Assembly (NCBI GenBank): GCA_028023455.1
Contig: JAQFVV010000031.1
Span: forward strand, 8,796,093-8,860,092
Length of the DNA: 64,000 bases
Direction of reading: 5' to 3'
From: Epiperipatus broadwayi
Taxonomy: Eukaryota > Onychophora > Udeonychophora > Euonychophora > Peripatidae
Made by a program: the position numbers and the translations under genes. The notes below the pieces were generated by a model. The model saw only the letters and a program-made list of their open reading frames with translations, did not search any database and was not told the origin of the DNA. This document shows, piece after piece, positions 63,256 to 64,000 of the stretch; position 1 is the first letter of the stretch, and each line of letters opens with the position of its first letter.

Positions 63256-64000
63256 TATATGTTTACTTACACACATATATACATTAAATGATTTTAAAAT
63301 AATAATAATTATGTAAATAAAGTATACAATCTGTTTTATCAAATAGGATAAGATAATAATCAATGTTTATATACAAAAAGTTTTACTATCTTTAAGTTAT
63401 TTTTTATTAAGTTCATGTGAAGAAATTTCATAAAGAAAATCCATAAAATGATATTTTCAAAGAAATAATAATCCCCAAGCATTTTATTTCCTTTTAAAAT
63501 ATTCAAAGTTTATTAAAATGAATAATCCAAGTTAAGTTATAGCAATATTTATACTTTAGTTGATGCTGAACAACAAGCATTGTTTTATTCTTTAAAATGA
63601 TCAAATTGATATTTTGATATCCAAACTATAATTCATTTGGTAATCATCCCTGGTAAATTATTTATTGGCACACAAATAGATACATATATATGTGGATTAA
63701 TTTACATATAAAACTATAAACATTTTATAACTTTTTCTATAAAATGCATTTGAACAAATTTCCTTTTTTATTTGTTAATTTAGATATCTCTCAAAAGATT
63801 TTATCATTTGGAATAAAATATTATTCACTGTGTAGCTTTTAATTAGACTGTTTACATTAAAAAAATAATATATAATGTTTAAAATTTAATTCTACTGAAA
63901 AATGCAGTACACCAAGTTATAGAAATATATAAAGAGGAGGTTTCCTGATTTAAATCACAGGCAATTTTATATCGTTTGTCTATTGACATAATATTTAGGT
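63256..64000. other. Unique AT-rich DNA
   Basis: No gene, RNA or repeat recognised to the end of the window. Confidence 0.6.

Overview
The window is AT-rich (well under 35% G+C by eye) animal-type nuclear DNA with no convincing conserved host protein-coding gene. It is built mostly from decayed retroelements, microsatellites and inverted duplications. (TAA)n and (AT)n arrays, Penelope-like elements (PLEs) with GIY-YIG domains, several LINE types and tRNA-derived SINEs point to an invertebrate metazoan. A lophotrochozoan such as a mollusc is possible, but the sequence alone does not settle it.

Layout. 0-10.6 kb is mostly unique AT-rich DNA, with one structured repeat (S) and one hammerhead-bearing repeat (family c). 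10.6-23.9 kb is a dense nest of LINE and SINE copies that end in (TAA)n tails, including one nearly complete but dead LINE (about 17.9-23.2 kb). 24.3-26.5 kb holds inverted-repeat elements, one with a good hammerhead ribozyme (family e). 27-45 kb is largely unique sequence with scattered repeats: a PLE-A 3' end, family d, a family c palindrome and S copy 2. It also holds a weak three-exon gene candidate at 42.2 kb. 45.4-47.8, 51.95-54.7 and 59.3-60.3 kb are three different PLE families, each present as two 5'-truncated copies arranged head to head. 57-59 kb is a tandem-repeat field. 61.8-63.25 kb is an inverted plus tandem cluster of family e units.

The main discovery is a set of self-cleaving hammerhead-ribozyme (HHR) motifs. 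Family e is close to textbook: the CUGAUGA core, stem II, GAAA, a palindromic stem III and a two-part stem I are all visible. Two of its HHRs sit exactly 464 nt apart, which is what an RNA unit that is cut and circularised would leave. The same repeat has tRNA-like pol III A/B-box-like sequences. Families c and d and PLE-A carry related motifs, also with self-complementary stem III. I infer a community of small non-coding retrozyme-like or SINE-HHR repeats living beside PLEs that could supply reverse transcriptase and endonuclease. A second possible novelty is repeat S: three dispersed copies share a short conserved sequence inside stems whose bases differ between copies but still pair.
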